A program made the translations under genes and the position numbers. DNA of 64,000 bases from Actinophytocola sp963727495. Its GTDB lineage: Bacteria; Actinomycetota; Actinomycetes; Mycobacteriales; Pseudonocardiaceae. The stretch is from assembly GCA_963727495.1 (NCBI GenBank), contig CAVSGQ010000005.1, forward strand, positions 186,001-250,000. The letters run 5' to 3'. Below the pieces are notes generated by a model. It was not told where the DNA came from. It did no database searches and worked only from the letters and a program-made list of their open reading frames with translations. Below, one piece after another: positions 24,723 to 33,480 of this stretch; the first letter of the stretch is position 1; the number at the start of each line of letters is the position of its first letter.

Positions 24723-25166
24723 TCAGGTGACGGGGACGAGCACCACCGGGCGGCGCGAGTGGCGCAGGCATTCGCCGGTGACCCGGCCCAGCAGGAACTC
24801 GGTGACCCGGCTGTGCGGGCGGTAGCCGAGCACCAGCATCGAGCCGCTGTCCGACGCGGTCCGCGCGAGCTCGGCGCCGGGGTCGCCGTGCAGCTGCAGC
24901 TCGGTGACCGGCGGTGCGTCCGGGATCGTGGCCACCGTGGCGGCGACCGTGTCGTGCAGCCTGCTCCGCAACCGCTCGATCGGTGGCGCGGAGCCGTAGG
25001 GCTGCACTGCGTAGGACGAGCCCGGCAGCAGGTGCACCGAGGGCCGCACCTCGACCGCGGTGACCGTGGTGTGCTCGGCCGCCGCCCGGTTGATCGCCCA
25101 TCGCAACGCCGCGACGCTCGCGGCCGAGCCGTCGACGCCCACGACGATGCCGTTCTGGCCAGTCAT
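24723..25166 (-). CDS. universal stress protein (UspA family)
   Basis: 147 residues, one Usp domain: VVGVDGSAASVAALRWAINR at the start and GYRPHSRVTEFLLGRVTGEC plus RRPVVLVPV at the end. The ATP-binding G-2x-G-9x-G pattern is altered (GYRPHSRV rather than GSRG), so nucleotide binding is uncertain. Usp proteins are the commonest members of the mycobacterial DosR regulon. ATG 25166. Confidence 0.88.
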   Translation of the reverse strand: MTGQNGIVVGVDGSAASVAALRWAINRAAAEHTTVTAVEVRPSVHLLPGSSYAVQPYGSAPPIERLRSRLHDTVAATVATIPDAPPVTELQLHGDPGAELARTASDSGSMLVLGYRPHSRVTEFLLGRVTGECLRHSRRPVVLVPVT

Positions 25167-25221
25167 GATTCCGCTCCTTCCCGCGAACCCGACCTCACCA
25201 TCCCGCCGTGCGCCGCCGGGG

Positions 25222-25243
25222 GGCAGGGCCGGAGGACCCTGCC
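25222..25243 (-). terminator. hairpin after the DUF7455 operon
   Basis: GGCAGGG, eight bases, CCCTGCC, 35 bp past the stop of the 85-residue gene on the minus strand. Possible terminator; also upstream of the Usp start. Confidence 0.4.
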
Positions 25244-25277
25244 GGACGGGAAGGACGTCCCCGGGCGGACGCGGGAG

Positions 25278-25535
25278 CTATGCGGTCGCGCCGATCAGCG
25301 CGCCGAGGGCGGCGAGCCCGACCGTGGTCAGCACGGCCGGCGCGACGGCCCCGAACGGGGCCGGCCACGCGGGGCGCACCAGGTCGTGCTCGACGAGATC
25401 GTTCGTGGCGGCGAAGTCGCACCAGCGCCCGTCGACGGACAGGGTGGGGTGACGACCGGAGAGCAGCTCACCGCGTCCGTCGGCGACGGCCCGCAGCATC
25501 GCCCGGTGCCGTGCGGTGAGGTTCGTCGCGATCAT
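25278..25535 (-). CDS. small protein with C-terminal TM helix
   Basis: 85 residues. The N-terminal half (TARHRAMLRAVADGRGELLS, CDFAATNDLVEHDLV) looks like a small cytosolic module; the end (APAVLTTVGLAALGALIGAT) is one hydrophobic helix. Read after the DUF7455 gene with a 33-bp gap, so probably co-transcribed. Similar small proteins occur next to stress genes in actinobacteria, from memory. Function unknown. Confidence 0.65.
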   Translation of the reverse strand: MIATNLTARHRAMLRAVADGRGELLSGRHPTLSVDGRWCDFAATNDLVEHDLVRPAWPAPFGAVAPAVLTTVGLAALGALIGATA

Positions 25536-25568
25536 CGTGACCGGATCCCTTCGAGCAGCCGCGGTTCG

Positions 25569-25775
25569 CTAGCGGGCCCGATGCTCGATCAGCATCGCGA
25601 TCGGGGTCAGCGCACGCCGGTGCTGGTTGGCGTGGTGATGACAGAAGGCCAGGTCGCCGCCGTCGTGCAGCAGGACCAGCACGCGCGCGGCCGCCGGGCA
25701 GCGGTCGCAGCGGTCCTCGGCGTGGAGAATTCGGACGGCATCGGTGGTGGCGTGCGCGGCGGTCGCGGTGGTCAT
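25569..25775 (-). CDS. DUF7455 small metal-binding-like protein
   Basis: 68 residues with CDRCPAAARVLVLLHDGGDL and FCHHHANQH, a CxxC and CHHH pattern matching DUF7455, a short actinobacterial zinc-finger-like protein. ATG 25775 follows GAGGAGCC. Divergent from the ferredoxin oxidoreductase operon with DosR-like box 7 between them. Function unknown. Confidence 0.8.
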   Translation of the reverse strand: MTTATAAHATTDAVRILHAEDRCDRCPAAARVLVLLHDGGDLAFCHHHANQHRRALTPIAMLIEHRAR

Positions 25776-25890
25776 GATCGGCTCCTCGGGATGGGCGGGC
25801 TGTCCGGCCTTCGTCCAGCCTGCCCGGCCGGTGTGAGCCATCCCACAGCCGTTCGGTCTCCGTTCGCCGGGACCCTTGCCGCGCGGACCG

Positions 25891-25904
25891 TGGACCAAGG
25901 TCCC
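25891..25904. promoter_or_regulatory. DosR/DevR-like box 7
   Basis: TGGAC-CAAG-GTCCC: one mismatch. A second weaker copy (GGGAC-CCTT-GCCGC) starts 22 bp upstream at 25869, two helical turns away, as in paired DosR sites. About 117 bp from both divergent starts. Confidence 0.55.
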
Positions 25905-26021
25905 GGCCGCGCGCAGGGGCGACCAATGACCGCCGCTTCGGGGACTTCCGTCACTGACCCCGGCCCCCCGCCCGGCCTTACACAGGAGGGGACGCAACCG
26001 GACGAGGAGGGGAGCGGCCCG

Positions 26022-26597
26022 ATGTTCGAGGTGCGGATTCACGGCAGAGGTGGTCAGGGTGTGGTCACCGCGGCGGAGCTGCTGTCGGTGGCCGCCTTCT
26101 TCGAGGGGCGGCACTCGCAGGCGTTCCCGAGCTTCGGCTCCGAGCGCACCGGCGCCCCGGTGGTGGCCTTCTGCCGCATCGACGACAGGGAGATTCGCAG
26201 CCGGGAGCCGATCATGCACCCGGACGCGCTGATCATCCAGGACTCGACGTTGCTGGCGCAGCCCTCGGTGTTCGAGGGCCTGCGGCCCGACGGCTACCTG
26301 CTGATCAACTCCTCGCGGCGGTTCGAGGAGCTCGGCCTCGAGGGGGTCGTGCAGCCACGCAGCCGGCGGATCGTGGTCCCCGCGACGGAGCTCGCGCGGG
26401 AGCTGGTGGGCAAGCCGGTGCCCAACGCCGCGCTGCTCGGCGGCTTCGCCGCGATGAGCGGCCTGGTGTCGCTGAACTCGGTGACCACCGCCATCCGCCA
26501 GCGGTTCACCCGGTCCGTGGCGACGGCGAACGTCGCCGCGGCGACGTCGGCCTTCCAGATAGTCCGCGCCGAGATCCAGGAGCTGGAGCATGCTTAG
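26022..26597 (+). CDS. porG: 2-oxoacid (pyruvate-type):ferredoxin oxidoreductase gamma subunit
   Basis: 191 residues: FEVRIHGRGGQGVVTAAELL at the N-terminus, the SFGSERTGAPVVAFCRID motif and the late KPVPNAALLGGFAAMSGLVS, all typical of the gamma subunit of pyruvate/2-oxoacid:ferredoxin oxidoreductase. ATG 26022 has AGGAGGGG. It overlaps the alpha gene by eight bases. Together with alpha and beta it oxidatively decarboxylates pyruvate to acetyl-CoA with ferredoxin, or runs in reverse. Confidence 0.92.
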   Translation: MFEVRIHGRGGQGVVTAAELLSVAAFFEGRHSQAFPSFGSERTGAPVVAFCRIDDREIRSREPIMHPDALIIQDSTLLAQPSVFEGLRPDGYLLINSSRRFEELGLEGVVQPRSRRIVVPATELARELVGKPVPNAALLGGFAAMSGLVSLNSVTTAIRQRFTRSVATANVAAATSAFQIVRAEIQELEHA

Positions 26598-27843
26598 GCA
26601 GATCGAAGGTTCGCGCGGGGTCGCCGAGGCCGTGGCGCTGAGCAGGCCCGAGGTCATCTGCGCCTACCCCATCTCGCCGCAGACGCACATCGTCGAGGCG
26701 CTCAGCGCCCTGGTGAAGTCCGGCGAGCTGGCCCGGTGCGAGTACGTCAACGTCGAGTCGGAGTTCGCCGCGATGTCGGTGGCGATCGGCGCCTCCGCGG
26801 CGGGCGCCCGCGCCTACACCGCCACCGCGAGCCAGGGCCTGCTCTACATGGTGGAGGCGCTCTACAACGCCGCCGGGCTGGGCCTGCCGATCGTGATGAC
26901 GGTGGCCAACCGCGCGATCGGGGCGCCGATCAACATCTGGAACGACCACAGCGACGCGATGTCGCAGCGGGACAGCGGATGGGTCCAGCTCTACGCGCGG
27001 ACCAACCAGGAGGCGCTCGACCTGCACATCCAGGCGTTCCGGATCGCCGAGGAGCTGTCCACGCCGGTGATGGTGTGCATGGACGGGTTCATCCTCACCC
27101 ACGCCGTCGAGCGCGTCGACGTGCCCACCCAGGAGCAGGTCGACGCGTTCCTGCCGAGCTACGAGCCGCGGCAGGTGCTGGACCCGGCCGACCCGGTCTC
27201 CATGGGTGCGATGGTCGGCCCGGACGCGTTCACCGAGGTCCGCTACCTGGCGCACGTCAAGCAGCTGCGCGCGCTGGAGCTCGTCCCGGCGGTGTCCGCC
27301 GACTTCGCGACCGCGTTCGGCCGGGACTCGGGCGGGCTCGTCCGGTCCTACCGCGCCGCGGACGCGGAGACGATCGTGGTGGCGCTCGGGTCGGTGCTGG
27401 GCACCATCGAGGACACGGTGGACGAGCTGCGCGACGACGGCATGCGCATCGGCGCGGTCGGCATCACGGCGTTCCGCCCGTTCCCCGTCGAGGCGCTGCG
27501 CGCCGCGGCCGGGCACGCGAAGCGGGTCGTGGTGCTGGAGAAGGCGCTCGCCGTCGGGGTCGGCGGGATCGTCACCGCGGACCTGCGCGCGGCCCTGGCC
27601 GGGCTGCCGGCCGAGCTGCACACGGTGATCGCGGGCCTGGGCGGGCGGCCGATCACCAAGGCCTCGCTGCGGACCCTGTTCGCCGACGCGGCGGCAGGCG
27701 TGCTGGAACCGCTGCGGTTCCTGGACCTGAACACCGGGCTCGTCGAGCGAGAGCTGCGGCGCGTGCGCAGCGGCCCGCGCTCCGGGCCCACCGCGGAGAA
27801 CCTGCTCCGCGACCTGGACGCCGGCGCCGCGGCCCCGAGCTGA
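26590..27843 (+). CDS. porA: 2-oxoacid:ferredoxin oxidoreductase alpha subunit
   Basis: 417 residues. AVALSRPEVICAYPISPQTH near the start, VNVESEFAAMSVAIGASAAG with TPP-contacting glutamate, TASQGLLYMVEALYNAAGLG, and a C-terminal transketolase-like half (VVALGSVLGTIEDTVDELRD). This is the split-subunit form typical of archaea and anaerobes. Start overlaps the gamma gene, implying coupled translation. Confidence 0.93.
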   Translation: MLRQIEGSRGVAEAVALSRPEVICAYPISPQTHIVEALSALVKSGELARCEYVNVESEFAAMSVAIGASAAGARAYTATASQGLLYMVEALYNAAGLGLPIVMTVANRAIGAPINIWNDHSDAMSQRDSGWVQLYARTNQEALDLHIQAFRIAEELSTPVMVCMDGFILTHAVERVDVPTQEQVDAFLPSYEPRQVLDPADPVSMGAMVGPDAFTEVRYLAHVKQLRALELVPAVSADFATAFGRDSGGLVRSYRAADAETIVVALGSVLGTIEDTVDELRDDGMRIGAVGITAFRPFPVEALRAAAGHAKRVVVLEKALAVGVGGIVTADLRAALAGLPAELHTVIAGLGGRPITKASLRTLFADAAAGVLEPLRFLDLNTGLVERELRRVRSGPRSGPTAENLLRDLDAGAAAPS

Positions 27844-27855
27844 GGAGACACAGCC

Positions 27856-28860
27856 ATGCCCATGCGGACGATCAAGTTCTACCAGACCGGCAGCTTCGTG
27901 GTCGGCAACCGGCTGCTCGACCTGGAGGACCGCTCCGTGCAGGCCGGCGCCGACCGCGCGAACTCGCTGACCTGCGGGCACCGGGCGTGCCAGGGCTGCG
28001 GCGAGGCGCTCGGCGCGCGGTACGCCATCGACGCCGCGATGCGCGCGACCGACCGGCAGATGATCGCGGTGAACGCCACCGGCTGCCTGGAGGTGTTCTC
28101 CACGCCGTACCCGGAGACGTCCTGGCAGGTGCCCTGGATCCACTCGCTGTTCGGCAACGCGCCCGCGGTGGCCACCGGGGTCGCGGCGGCCATGAGGGCC
28201 AAGGGCCGCACCGACGTCCGCGTCGTCGGGCAGGGCGGCGACGGCGGCACCGTGGACATCGGCTTCGCCTGCCTGTCCGGCATGTTCGAGCGCAACGACG
28301 ACGTGCTCTACATCTGCTACGACAACGAGGCGTACATGAACACCGGCGTGCAGCGCTCCGGCGCGACGCCGCCGGCCGCCCGGACCGCGACGACCCAGGC
28401 GGTCGGGCCGGAACCGGGCAACCCCTTCGGGCAGGGCAAGAACGTGCCGGCCATCGCCATGGCGCACGAGATTCCCTACGTGGCGACCGCGACCGTGGCC
28501 GAGCTGCGCGACCTGGAGTACAAGGTGCGCCGGGCCATGGAGTTCCGCGGCGCCCGCTACCTGCACGTGCTGGTGCCGTGCCCGCTGGGCTGGGCCAGCT
28601 CCGCCGCGGACACCATCCGGGTGGCGCGGCTGGCCAAGGAGAGCGGCCTGTTCCCGGTCTTCGAGGCCGAGCGCGGCGAGGTCGTCGACGTGTCGCACAT
28701 CCGCAGGCAGGTGCCCGTCGAGGAGTACCTGGCGCTGCAGGGCCGCTACGCCCACCTGTTCCGCCCTTCGCGGCGTGACGACGTCATCGCCCGCATCCAG
28801 GCGGCCGCCGACCGCAACATCCGCAGGTACGGCCTGCTCGACCACCCCGAGGTGCCGTGA
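27856..28860 (+). CDS. porB: 2-oxoacid:ferredoxin oxidoreductase beta subunit (TPP and 4Fe-4S)
   Basis: 334 residues. The TPP motif begins GQGGDGGTVDIGF near residue 122 and ends NEAYMNTGVQRSGATP; cysteines for a [4Fe-4S] cluster are in CGHRACQGCGEALG near residue 36 and in NATGCLEV. The substrate-pocket sequence SWQVPWIHSLFG fits pyruvate enzymes best. Stop overlaps the next start as TGATG. Confidence 0.93.
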   Translation: MPMRTIKFYQTGSFVVGNRLLDLEDRSVQAGADRANSLTCGHRACQGCGEALGARYAIDAAMRATDRQMIAVNATGCLEVFSTPYPETSWQVPWIHSLFGNAPAVATGVAAAMRAKGRTDVRVVGQGGDGGTVDIGFACLSGMFERNDDVLYICYDNEAYMNTGVQRSGATPPAARTATTQAVGPEPGNPFGQGKNVPAIAMAHEIPYVATATVAELRDLEYKVRRAMEFRGARYLHVLVPCPLGWASSAADTIRVARLAKESGLFPVFEAERGEVVDVSHIRRQVPVEEYLALQGRYAHLFRPSRRDDVIARIQAAADRNIRRYGLLDHPEVP

Positions 28861-30491
28861 TGGACAAGCCGTTCGCGATCACGCTGGGCGTCGGTTCCAG
28901 CCTGGCCAACAAGACCGGCACGTGGCGCACGGAACGGCCCGTGTACCGCAACCTGCTGGCGCCCTGCGACAACGCCTGCCCGGCCGGCGAGCAGGTGCAG
29001 GCCTGGCTGTACGACGCGGAGGAGGGCCGCTACGAGAGCGCGTGGCGCACGCTGGTGGCCGACAACCCGTTCCCCGCGATCATGGGGCGGGTCTGCTACC
29101 GGCCGTGCGAGACCGCGTGCAACCGGGGACACCTGGACGAGGCCGTCGGCATCAACTCCGTCGAGCGGTTCCTCGGCGACGAGGCCATCCGTCGGAAGTG
29201 GACGGTCTCGGTGGACGCGGAGCCGTCCGGCAAGCGGGTGCTGGTGGTCGGCGCGGGGCCCTCGGGGCTCTCCGCCGCGTACCACCTCGCCCGGCTCGGC
29301 CACCAGGTGACCATCCGCGACGCGGGCGCGGCGCCCGGCGGCATGATGCGCTACGGCATCCCCGCCTACCGGCTGCCCCGCGACGTCATCGACGCGGAGA
29401 TCGGTCGCGTCCTGGACCTGGGCGTGACGCTGGAGCTGGAGAGCCCGGTCACCGACGTGCTCGGCACGCTGCGCGCGGCCGGTGGCGAGTTCGACGCGGT
29501 GTTCCTCGCGGTGGGCGCGCACATCGGCCGCCGCGCCTACATCCCGGCCGGCGACGGCGCGCGGATCCTGGACGCGGTGACGCTGCTGCGCGACATGGAG
29601 GGCGCGGACAAGCCCGTGCTGGGCCGGCGGGTGGCGGTCTACGGCGGCGGCAACACCGCCATGGACGTGGCCCGCACCGCCCGGCGGTTGGGCGCGACCG
29701 ACGCGGTCGTGGTGTACCGCCGCACCCGGGACCGGATGCCCGCGCACGACGTCGAGGTGACCGAGGCGCTCGAGGAGGGCGTGACGATCAAGTGGTTGTC
29801 CACCATCAGCCACGCGGACGCGGGCAGCGTCACGGTGGAGAAGATGCGCCTGGACGAGTCGGGGTTCCCGCAGCCGACCGGTGAGTTCGAGGAGCTGGGC
29901 GCGGACGCGCTGGTGCTCGCGATTGGACAGAACGCCGACCTGTCGCTGCTCGCCGGGGTGCCGGGCATCGAGGAGCAGGACGGGGTGGTCACCGTCGGGC
30001 CGGACCTCATGACCGGCCACCCGGGCATCTTCGCCGGCGGCGACATGGTCCCCGCCGAGCGCACCGTGACCGTCGCGGTGGGACACGGCAAGCGGGCCGC
30101 CCGGGCCATCGACTCCTGGCTGCGCGGGGAGACCTACACCGCCGAGCAGCGGGCGGCGGTGGCCCCCTTCGACGGGCTGAACACCTGGTACTACTCCGAC
30201 GCGCCGCCGACCATGCGGCCCACGCTCGAGGCGGCCCGGCGCGTCACGTCATTCGACGAGGTCGTCGGCGGGCTCGACGAGTCCACCGCGCTGTTCGAGG
30301 CCCGCCGCTGCCTGTCCTGCGGCAACTGCTTCGAGTGCGACAACTGCTACGGGGTCTGCCCGGACAACGCGGTCATCAAGCTCGGCCCGGGCGGGCGCTA
30401 CGAGATCGACTACGACTACTGCAAGGGCTGCGGCCTCTGCGTCGCCGAGTGCCCGAGCGGGGCCATCGAGATGGTGCCCGAACAGACCTGA
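28860..30491 (+). CDS. GltD-like FAD/NAD(P) oxidoreductase fused to 2[4Fe-4S] ferredoxin
   Basis: 543 residues. Residues 38-90 hold the GltD N-terminal cysteine cluster (CDNACPAGEQ, CYRPCETACNRG); GAGPSGLSAAYHLARLG near 130 binds FAD; YGGGNTAMDVARTARRLG near 261 binds NAD(P). From about 480 follow two ferredoxin motifs (CLSCGNCFECDNC, GVCP; CKGCGLCVAECPSGA) like PorD. The protein would pass electrons between the pyruvate oxidoreductase and NAD(P)H without free ferredoxin. ATG 28860 shares one base with the porB stop. Confidence 0.9.
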   Translation: MDKPFAITLGVGSSLANKTGTWRTERPVYRNLLAPCDNACPAGEQVQAWLYDAEEGRYESAWRTLVADNPFPAIMGRVCYRPCETACNRGHLDEAVGINSVERFLGDEAIRRKWTVSVDAEPSGKRVLVVGAGPSGLSAAYHLARLGHQVTIRDAGAAPGGMMRYGIPAYRLPRDVIDAEIGRVLDLGVTLELESPVTDVLGTLRAAGGEFDAVFLAVGAHIGRRAYIPAGDGARILDAVTLLRDMEGADKPVLGRRVAVYGGGNTAMDVARTARRLGATDAVVVYRRTRDRMPAHDVEVTEALEEGVTIKWLSTISHADAGSVTVEKMRLDESGFPQPTGEFEELGADALVLAIGQNADLSLLAGVPGIEEQDGVVTVGPDLMTGHPGIFAGGDMVPAERTVTVAVGHGKRAARAIDSWLRGETYTAEQRAAVAPFDGLNTWYYSDAPPTMRPTLEAARRVTSFDEVVGGLDESTALFEARRCLSCGNCFECDNCYGVCPDNAVIKLGPGGRYEIDYDYCKGCGLCVAECPSGAIEMVPEQT

Positions 30492-30537
30492 CGCCGGGAC
30501 CGTCCGCACGGCACGGCACCGGCCCCGTGTGCGGAAC

Positions 30538-30551
30538 GGGCCGGAAGTCCC
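30538..30551. promoter_or_regulatory. DosR/DevR-like box 8
   Basis: GGGCC-GGAA-GTCCC: one mismatch to GGGAC-N4-GTCCC, 85 bp before the pyruvate phosphate dikinase start. Confidence 0.5.
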
Positions 30552-30635
30552 GGCCGCCGCGCCCCTTGGACTCTGCCTCGGACCGCCCGGCGCGGCTGCA
30601 ATGGAAGTGACACCGACGCACGGGTGGGAGATGTG

Positions 30636-33323
30636 ATGTCCAAGTACGTGTACGACTTCAACGAGGGCAACCGCGGCATGGCGGACCTGCTGGGCGGCAA
30701 GGGTGCCAACCTGGCGGAGATGACCACGATGGGCCTGCCGGTGCCGCCCGGTTTCACCATCACCACCGAGGCGTGCCGTGCGTACCTGGCCACCGGGCGG
30801 CCCCCGGCCGAGCTGGCGGCCGAGGTGGACGGTCACCTGCACGCCATGGAGCGGGAGAGCGGGCGCAAGCTGGGGCAGGTCGACGAGCCGCTGCTGGTGT
30901 CGGTCCGGTCCGGGGCGAGGTTCTCGATGCCCGGCATGATGGACACGGTGCTCAACATCGGCCTCAACGACGACTCGGTGAACGGGCTCGCCGCGTGGGC
31001 CGGCGACGAGCGCCTCGCCTGGGACTCCTACCGCCGGCTGCTGCAGATGTTCGGCCAGACCGTGCTCGGCATCGACGGTGAGCTCTTCGCCGGCGCGCTG
31101 CGCGCCGCCAAGCAGGCCAAGGGGGTCCGCGGCGACCTCGGCCTCGACGCCGGGGACATGCGCCGGCTCACCGGGGAGTTCAAGCGGATCATCCGCGAGC
31201 GGTCGGGCCGCGACTTCCCGCAGGACCCGCGCGAGCAGCTGGACATGGCGATCGAGTCGGTCTTCACCTCGTGGAACACCGACCGGGCGCGCACCTACCG
31301 GCGGGCCGAGCACATCCCCGACGACCTGGGCACCGCGGTCAACGTGTGCGCCATGGTGTTCGGCAACCTGGGGGAGGACTCCGGCACCGGTGTGGCGTTC
31401 ACCCGCGACCCGGCCACCGGCGCCCCGGGCGTGTACGGCGACTACCTCGCCAACGCCCAGGGCGAGGACGTCGTGGCGGGCATCCGCAACACGCTGCCGC
31501 TGAACGAGCTCGCGGACCTGCACCCGAAGGCCTACGAGCGGTTGATGCAGATCATGCACACGCTGGAGGAGCACTACCGCGACCTGTGCGACATCGAGTT
31601 CACCATCGAGCGCGGCACGCTGTGGATGCTGCAGACCCGGGTGGGCAAGCGGACCGCGGGCGCCGCGTTCCGGATCGCGGACGCGCTGCACACGGAGGGC
31701 GTCATCGACGCCGACGAGGCGTTGCGGCGGGTCAGCGGCGCCCAGCTCGCCCAGCTGATGTTCCCCCGCTTCGCGACCGACACGCGGGCGCAGCGGATCG
31801 CGACCGGGGTCGCCGCATCACCGGGCGCGGCAGTCGGCGAGGTCGTGTTCGACTCGGACACCGCGGTCGAGCGGGCGACGGCGGGCGCGGCGGTGATCCT
31901 CGTGCGCCGGGAGACCAACCCGGACGACCTGGACGGCCTGATCCACTCCCGCGGCGTGCTGACCAGCCGCGGCGGCAAGACCTCGCACGCCGCGGTGGTG
32001 GCGCGGGGCCTGGGCCGCACGTGCGTGGTCGGCGCGGAGGCGCTGGACATCGACGTGGCCGCGCGGCGGTTCACCACCGCCGACGGCACGGTCGTCGCCG
32101 AGGGCGACGTGGTGTCGGTCGACGGCTCCAGCGGGTCGGTGTACCTCGGTGAGGTGGCCGTCGTGCCCTCGCCGGTCGCGGAGTACTTCGAGGGCCGCGG
32201 GGGCGAGGGCGACGACCTGGTGCGCGCGGTGGACCGGATCATCCGGTACGCGGACACCCGGCGCCGGCTCGAGGTTCGGGCGAACGCCGACACCGCGACC
32301 GACGCGCGCCGCGCCCGCCGGCTCGGTGCGAGCGGGATCGGCCTGTGCCGCACCGAGCACATGTTCCTGGGCGAGCGGCGCGAGCTGGTCGAGCGGCTGA
32401 TCCTCGCCGCGGACGACGCCGAGCGCGACGGCGTGCTGGCCACGCTGCTGTCCCTGCAGCGGCAGGACTTCATCGACATCCTGTCCGAGATGGACGGTCT
32501 GCCGGTGACGGTCCGGCTGCTCGACCCGCCGCTGCACGAGTTCCTGCCCGACCGCACCGAGCTGACCGCGCGGGTCGCGGTCGCGAAGGCGCTCGGCCAC
32601 GACGACGCGCCGGAGGAGCTGCTGCACGCCGTCAACCGGCTGCACGAGGAGAACCCGATGCTCGGCCTGCGCGGCGTGCGCCTCGGGCTGGTCATCCCGG
32701 GCCTGTACGACATGCAGGTGCGGGCGATCGCCGAGGCCGCGGCGGAACGCGCCCGGCAGGGCGGGCAGCCGAAGGTGGAGATCATGATCCCGCTGATCGG
32801 CGACGCGCGTGAGCTGGAGATCGTCGCGCGGCGGGCCGAGCGCATCCTCGCCGCGGTGGCCACCGAGTCCGGTGTGGACCTTCCACACGAGATCGGCACC
32901 ATGATCGAGCTGCCCCGCGCCGCGCTCACCGCCGGCCGCATCGCGCGGACCGCACGGTTCTTCTCCTTCGGTACCAACGACCTCACCCAGACCACGTGGG
33001 GCTTCTCCCGCGACGACGTGGAGTCCTCGTTCTTCCCCACCTACCTCAGCGAGCGGATCTTCTCGGTCTCGCCGTTCGAGACCGTCGACCGCGACGGCGT
33101 CGGCAGGCTGATCGAGCTGGCGGTCGAGGCGGGCCGGGCGGCCCGGCCCGACATCGTGCTGGGCGTCTGCGGTGAGCACGGCGGCGACCCGGAGTCGATC
33201 CGGTTCTTCCACGAGGTCGGGCTGGACTACGTGTCGTGCTCGCCGTTCCGGATCCCGGTCGCGCGGCTGGAGGCCGGCCGGTCCGCGGTCGGCGAGGCCG
33301 ACGCGGCGACCGACAGCCGCTGA
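30636..33323 (+). CDS. ppdK: pyruvate, phosphate dikinase
   Basis: 895 residues, full length. N-terminal ATP-grasp domain (GGKGANLAEMTTMGLPVPPG; RSGARFSMPGMMDTVLNIGL), catalytic histidine in GGKTSHAAVVARGLGRTCVV near 450, and C-terminal PEP/pyruvate barrel with the proton-donor cysteine in GVCGEHGGDP near 844. It interconverts pyruvate + ATP + Pi and PEP + AMP + PPi. Beside the ferredoxin oxidoreductase it could feed PEP synthesis or conserve energy via PPi under hypoxia (inference). ATG 30636 is preferred; GTG 30624 is possible. Confidence 0.96.
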   Translation: MSKYVYDFNEGNRGMADLLGGKGANLAEMTTMGLPVPPGFTITTEACRAYLATGRPPAELAAEVDGHLHAMERESGRKLGQVDEPLLVSVRSGARFSMPGMMDTVLNIGLNDDSVNGLAAWAGDERLAWDSYRRLLQMFGQTVLGIDGELFAGALRAAKQAKGVRGDLGLDAGDMRRLTGEFKRIIRERSGRDFPQDPREQLDMAIESVFTSWNTDRARTYRRAEHIPDDLGTAVNVCAMVFGNLGEDSGTGVAFTRDPATGAPGVYGDYLANAQGEDVVAGIRNTLPLNELADLHPKAYERLMQIMHTLEEHYRDLCDIEFTIERGTLWMLQTRVGKRTAGAAFRIADALHTEGVIDADEALRRVSGAQLAQLMFPRFATDTRAQRIATGVAASPGAAVGEVVFDSDTAVERATAGAAVILVRRETNPDDLDGLIHSRGVLTSRGGKTSHAAVVARGLGRTCVVGAEALDIDVAARRFTTADGTVVAEGDVVSVDGSSGSVYLGEVAVVPSPVAEYFEGRGGEGDDLVRAVDRIIRYADTRRRLEVRANADTATDARRARRLGASGIGLCRTEHMFLGERRELVERLILAADDAERDGVLATLLSLQRQDFIDILSEMDGLPVTVRLLDPPLHEFLPDRTELTARVAVAKALGHDDAPEELLHAVNRLHEENPMLGLRGVRLGLVIPGLYDMQVRAIAEAAAERARQGGQPKVEIMIPLIGDARELEIVARRAERILAAVATESGVDLPHEIGTMIELPRAALTAGRIARTARFFSFGTNDLTQTTWGFSRDDVESSFFPTYLSERIFSVSPFETVDRDGVGRLIELAVEAGRAARPDIVLGVCGEHGGDPESIRFFHEVGLDYVSCSPFRIPVARLEAGRSAVGEADAATDSR

Positions 33324-33480
33324 GTACCCCGCGCCATGGCCGCGCGGTGCCGGGCGACATGCTGCGCGGCCTGCGGGCGCGGACCGAGGCGGGTCGGCCG
33401 GGACGTGACCTTGTATCGTCGTGCGCGGCCGTGCCGGACCCCCGGCGGCCGAGGCCCCGGCGAGGATGGGAGCGGGCCCG

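Noticed and set aside
26506..28845. 779-residue open frame on the minus strand opposite porA/porB
   Set aside because: It is rich in His/Arg/Asp/Gly with no domain and is the GC-driven antisense shadow of well-identified enzymes.
30571..30585. Second DosR-like box before ppdK (CCCCTTGGACTC)
   Set aside because: Too many mismatches in both halves to list as a site.
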